Part shown: positions 62,255-64,000 of the stretch, in pieces | Layout of the letters: each line of letters begins with the position of its first letter | Numbering within the stretch: position 1 is the stretch's first letter | Source: JAGREO01 sp020446285 | Lineage (GTDB): Bacteria; Pseudomonadota; Alphaproteobacteria; Geminicoccales; Geminicoccaceae | Direction: 5' to 3' | NCBI GenBank assembly: GCA_041398005.1 | Contig: JAWKVP010000001.1 | Span: 1-64,000 of the forward strand | DNA: 64,000 nucleotides | The notes under the pieces: model-generated | The model's database searches: none | The model's input: only the letters and a program-made list of their open reading frames with translations | What the model was told of the DNA's origin: nothing | Made by a program: the position numbers and the translations under genes

Positions 62255-64000
62255 ATGAGCACGACATACGAAAAGGGCCTGCAGGAAAGCGATACCGAAC
62301 TGGCCAACCCCGACCCGCTGCACGAGGAGCCGGCGGTCAGGAAGGCGGACTACACGCCCGTCGATCACGTCAGCCATTTCACCGGCGTCGCCATCTCCGT
62401 CTTCTATCTCGTCGCTGCCGGCGTGACCATCTGGGAGGTCTTCTCCCGCTATGTGCTGCACGAGCCGACATTCTGGGCGTTCGAGATCACGATGATGCTC
62501 TGCGCCGCCGCATGGATGATGTCGTCCGGCTACATCACCCTTCGCCAGCGCCACATCGCCATCACCGTCTTCAGCTCCATCGCCTCGCCGGCCTGGCGCT
62601 GGCGGCTCGAATTCTTCGCGCTCGTGGTCGGCGTCATCGCGCTCTACCTGTTGCTCGCGGATGCCTCCGAACGCGCCTACAGCAGTATCGTCAAGGTCGA
62701 CCGTACCGGTTCCGCCTTCAACTCTCCCAACCCCATGATGCTCAAGACGCTCATGACCGTGGGCGGCTTCCTCTACCTCTCGCAACTGCTGGTGAACCTG
62801 CACCGGCACGTCACCTCGAAGACCGCAAAGACCATCGTCAAGGTCGTCGCCATCTACATGGCGATCTATTTCACCATCGGCCTGCTCGGCTATTTCCTCG
62901 GCGAGGACAGCATCTTCGGCATGCTGCGCGAATACCTCTCAGAGGCCGGCAAGGCTCTCGATCCGAGCAAGGCGCTGCAGATGCGCTCCTACGATCTCGG
63001 CGTCATCTCGATCATCATGGTGGTGCTGCTGGTCGTGCTGATGATGACCGGCATGCCGCTCGGCATCGTCACCCTCTTCGTCTCGGTGCTGATGGCGGTC
63101 GCCTTCTTCGGCCCGCGCGGGCTCTTCCTCGTCGCCTCGAATGCCGCCGGCCTGCTCGAACATTATTCGCTTGTCGCCGTGCCGTTCTTCGTGCTCATGG
63201 CCTCGATTCTCGAACGCGCCGGCATCGCCGAGGACCTGTTCGACGCCATGTCGATCTTCGCCGGCAACATGCGCGGCGGCGTCGCCGTGCAGACCACCGT
63301 CGTCGCCGTCATCCTTGCCGCCATGTCGGGCGTGATGGGTGGCGAGATCGTCATGCTCGGCCTCGTCGCCCTGCCGCAGCTCTTCCGCCTCGGCTATGAC
63401 CGGAAACTCTCCATCGGCCTCATCTGCGCCGCCGGCTCGCTCGCCACCCTGATCCCGCCATCGATCACCATGATCGTCTACGGCCTGTCGGCCGAGGTTG
63501 GCATCGGCGACCTGTTCATGGCCGGCGCCATTCCCGGCCTGATGCTCGCCTTCTTCTACGCCGCCTATGTGCTGCTGCGGGTCAACATCAATCCGAAACT
63601 CGCGCCGACCGCCGCCGAGGCCGCCGAGATCAGCGGCAGGACCCAGGGTCTGACGAGGGAGCGCCTGATCGCGGTGGTGCTCTGCGTCTTTCTGATCGGC
63701 ACGGTCATGGGCTCCATCTATGGCGGCATCGCCTCGGTCACCGAAGCCGCCGCCGTCGGCTGCATCGGCTCGCTGATCGTCGCTGCGGTACGCAACAGGA
63801 TGAACTGGGATGTCGTCTCCGGCGCACTGATGGGCTCGATGGCCACCGTCGGCACCATCATCTGGCTGGTGCTCGGCGCCATCTCGTTCGTCGGCATCTT
63901 CAACCTGGTCGGCGGCGGCGATTTCATGCGCTCGCTGTTCCTCGACCTCGGCCTGACGGCGATGCAGACCATTCTCGTGATGATGCTGATCCTCGTGATC
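62255..64000 (+). CDS. TRAP transporter fused permease DctQM (partial, runs off the right edge)
   Basis: A single open frame from the ATG at 62255 covers 582 codons to the window edge. The first ~200 residues form a DctQ-like unit (PTFWAFEITMMLCAAAWMMSSG), then a linker with a membrane segment, then a DctM-like unit: GMPLGIVTLFVS, VPFFVLMASILERAGIAEDL, MSGVMGGEIVMLGLVALP, AGSLATLIPPSITMIVYG. It is the membrane part of the second TRAP system with DctP upstream. A GGGGAG ribosome binding site lies 11 nt upstream. The C-terminal end is not visible. Confidence 0.9.
   Translation, partial: MSTTYEKGLQESDTELANPDPLHEEPAVRKADYTPVDHVSHFTGVAISVFYLVAAGVTIWEVFSRYVLHEPTFWAFEITMMLCAAAWMMSSGYITLRQRHIAITVFSSIASPAWRWRLEFFALVVGVIALYLLLADASERAYSSIVKVDRTGSAFNSPNPMMLKTLMTVGGFLYLSQLLVNLHRHVTSKTAKTIVKVVAIYMAIYFTIGLLGYFLGEDSIFGMLREYLSEAGKALDPSKALQMRSYDLGVISIIMVVLLVVLMMTGMPLGIVTLFVSVLMAVAFFGPRGLFLVASNAAGLLEHYSLVAVPFFVLMASILERAGIAEDLFDAMSIFAGNMRGGVAVQTTVVAVILAAMSGVMGGEIVMLGLVALPQLFRLGYDRKLSIGLICAAGSLATLIPPSITMIVYGLSAEVGIGDLFMAGAIPGLMLAFFYAAYVLLRVNINPKLAPTAAEAAEISGRTQGLTRERLIAVVLCVFLIGTVMGSIYGGIASVTEAAAVGCIGSLIVAAVRNRMNWDVVSGALMGSMATVGTIIWLVLGAISFVGIFNLVGGGDFMRSLFLDLGLTAMQTILVMMLILVI

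Noticed and set aside
1..64000. tRNA, rRNA, CRISPR array, IS element or prophage genes
   Set aside because: No T-arm/acceptor pairs, spaced direct repeats, transposase or phage structural motifs were seen by eye on either strand. A covariance or HMM scan would be needed to exclude a small one.

Overview
The window is high-GC (about two-thirds G+C) chromosomal DNA from an alphaproteobacterium. Supporting signs are a phoR-pstS-pstC phosphate locus with a PHO box, a dprA-topA-rnr block, a separate purS gene, a LysR regulator of VtlR/LsrB type beside trxB, the Lhr/PdeM repair pair, an Anbu-type peptidase cluster and two TRAP transporters. Species cannot be assigned from sequence alone. No rRNA, tRNA, prophage, insertion sequence or CRISPR array is visible.

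Layout. 1-3874: phosphate sensing and uptake (pstC partial, pstS, phoR, all minus). 3964-8526: gamma-glutamyltransferase, an RlmI-like RNA methyltransferase and a MASE1-GGDEF cyclase. 8696-13643: GMC oxidoreductase, SDR, alanine racemase, acyl-CoA dehydrogenase. 13712-23498: gamma-carbonic anhydrase, hydroxypyruvate isomerase-like protein, MFS exporter, rnr-topA-dprA, purS and purC. 23688-27969: 2-hydroxyacid dehydrogenase, alpha/beta hydrolase and a large glycosyltransferase-ELM1 fusion. 28129-35893: HchA-like protein, AI-2E family permease, sugar-acid genes (LtnD-like, SDR, enolase-superfamily dehydratase), a periplasmic MBL-fold protein and a degenerate EAL protein. 35977-41823: DNA repair (Lhr, PdeM, photolyase), a GATase and SufE.

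41824-42337 is the only long gene-free gap. It carries a strong sigma70-like promoter, a plus-strand terminator and a minus-strand UUCG terminator around a densely folded segment. This is the best candidate in the window for an undescribed element (small RNA locus next to a VtlR/LsrB-type regulator). 42338-44784: that regulator, trxB and an EamA protein. 44962-49709: an orphan sugar ABC permease, MarC, a TPP enzyme and a LarA-family racemase with intact nickel-pincer residues. 49757-53770: ATP-grasp, alpha-E, transglutaminase and Anbu, a predicted peptide synthesis/proteolysis cluster. 53964-64000: dimethylglycine dehydrogenase, a TRAP QM pair without its own receptor, a sulfatase/phosphonate monoester hydrolase, a GntR regulator with two palindromic operators, and a second TRAP system (dctP plus fused dctQM, running off the right edge).

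A ~45-100 bp palindromic interspersed repeat occurs three times (10344, 58415, 62090). Two genes (purC and the dimethylglycine dehydrogenase) carry short ~22 bp tandem duplications exactly across their stop codons. Most genes are ordinary core or accessory metabolism; the unusual points are listed under findings.
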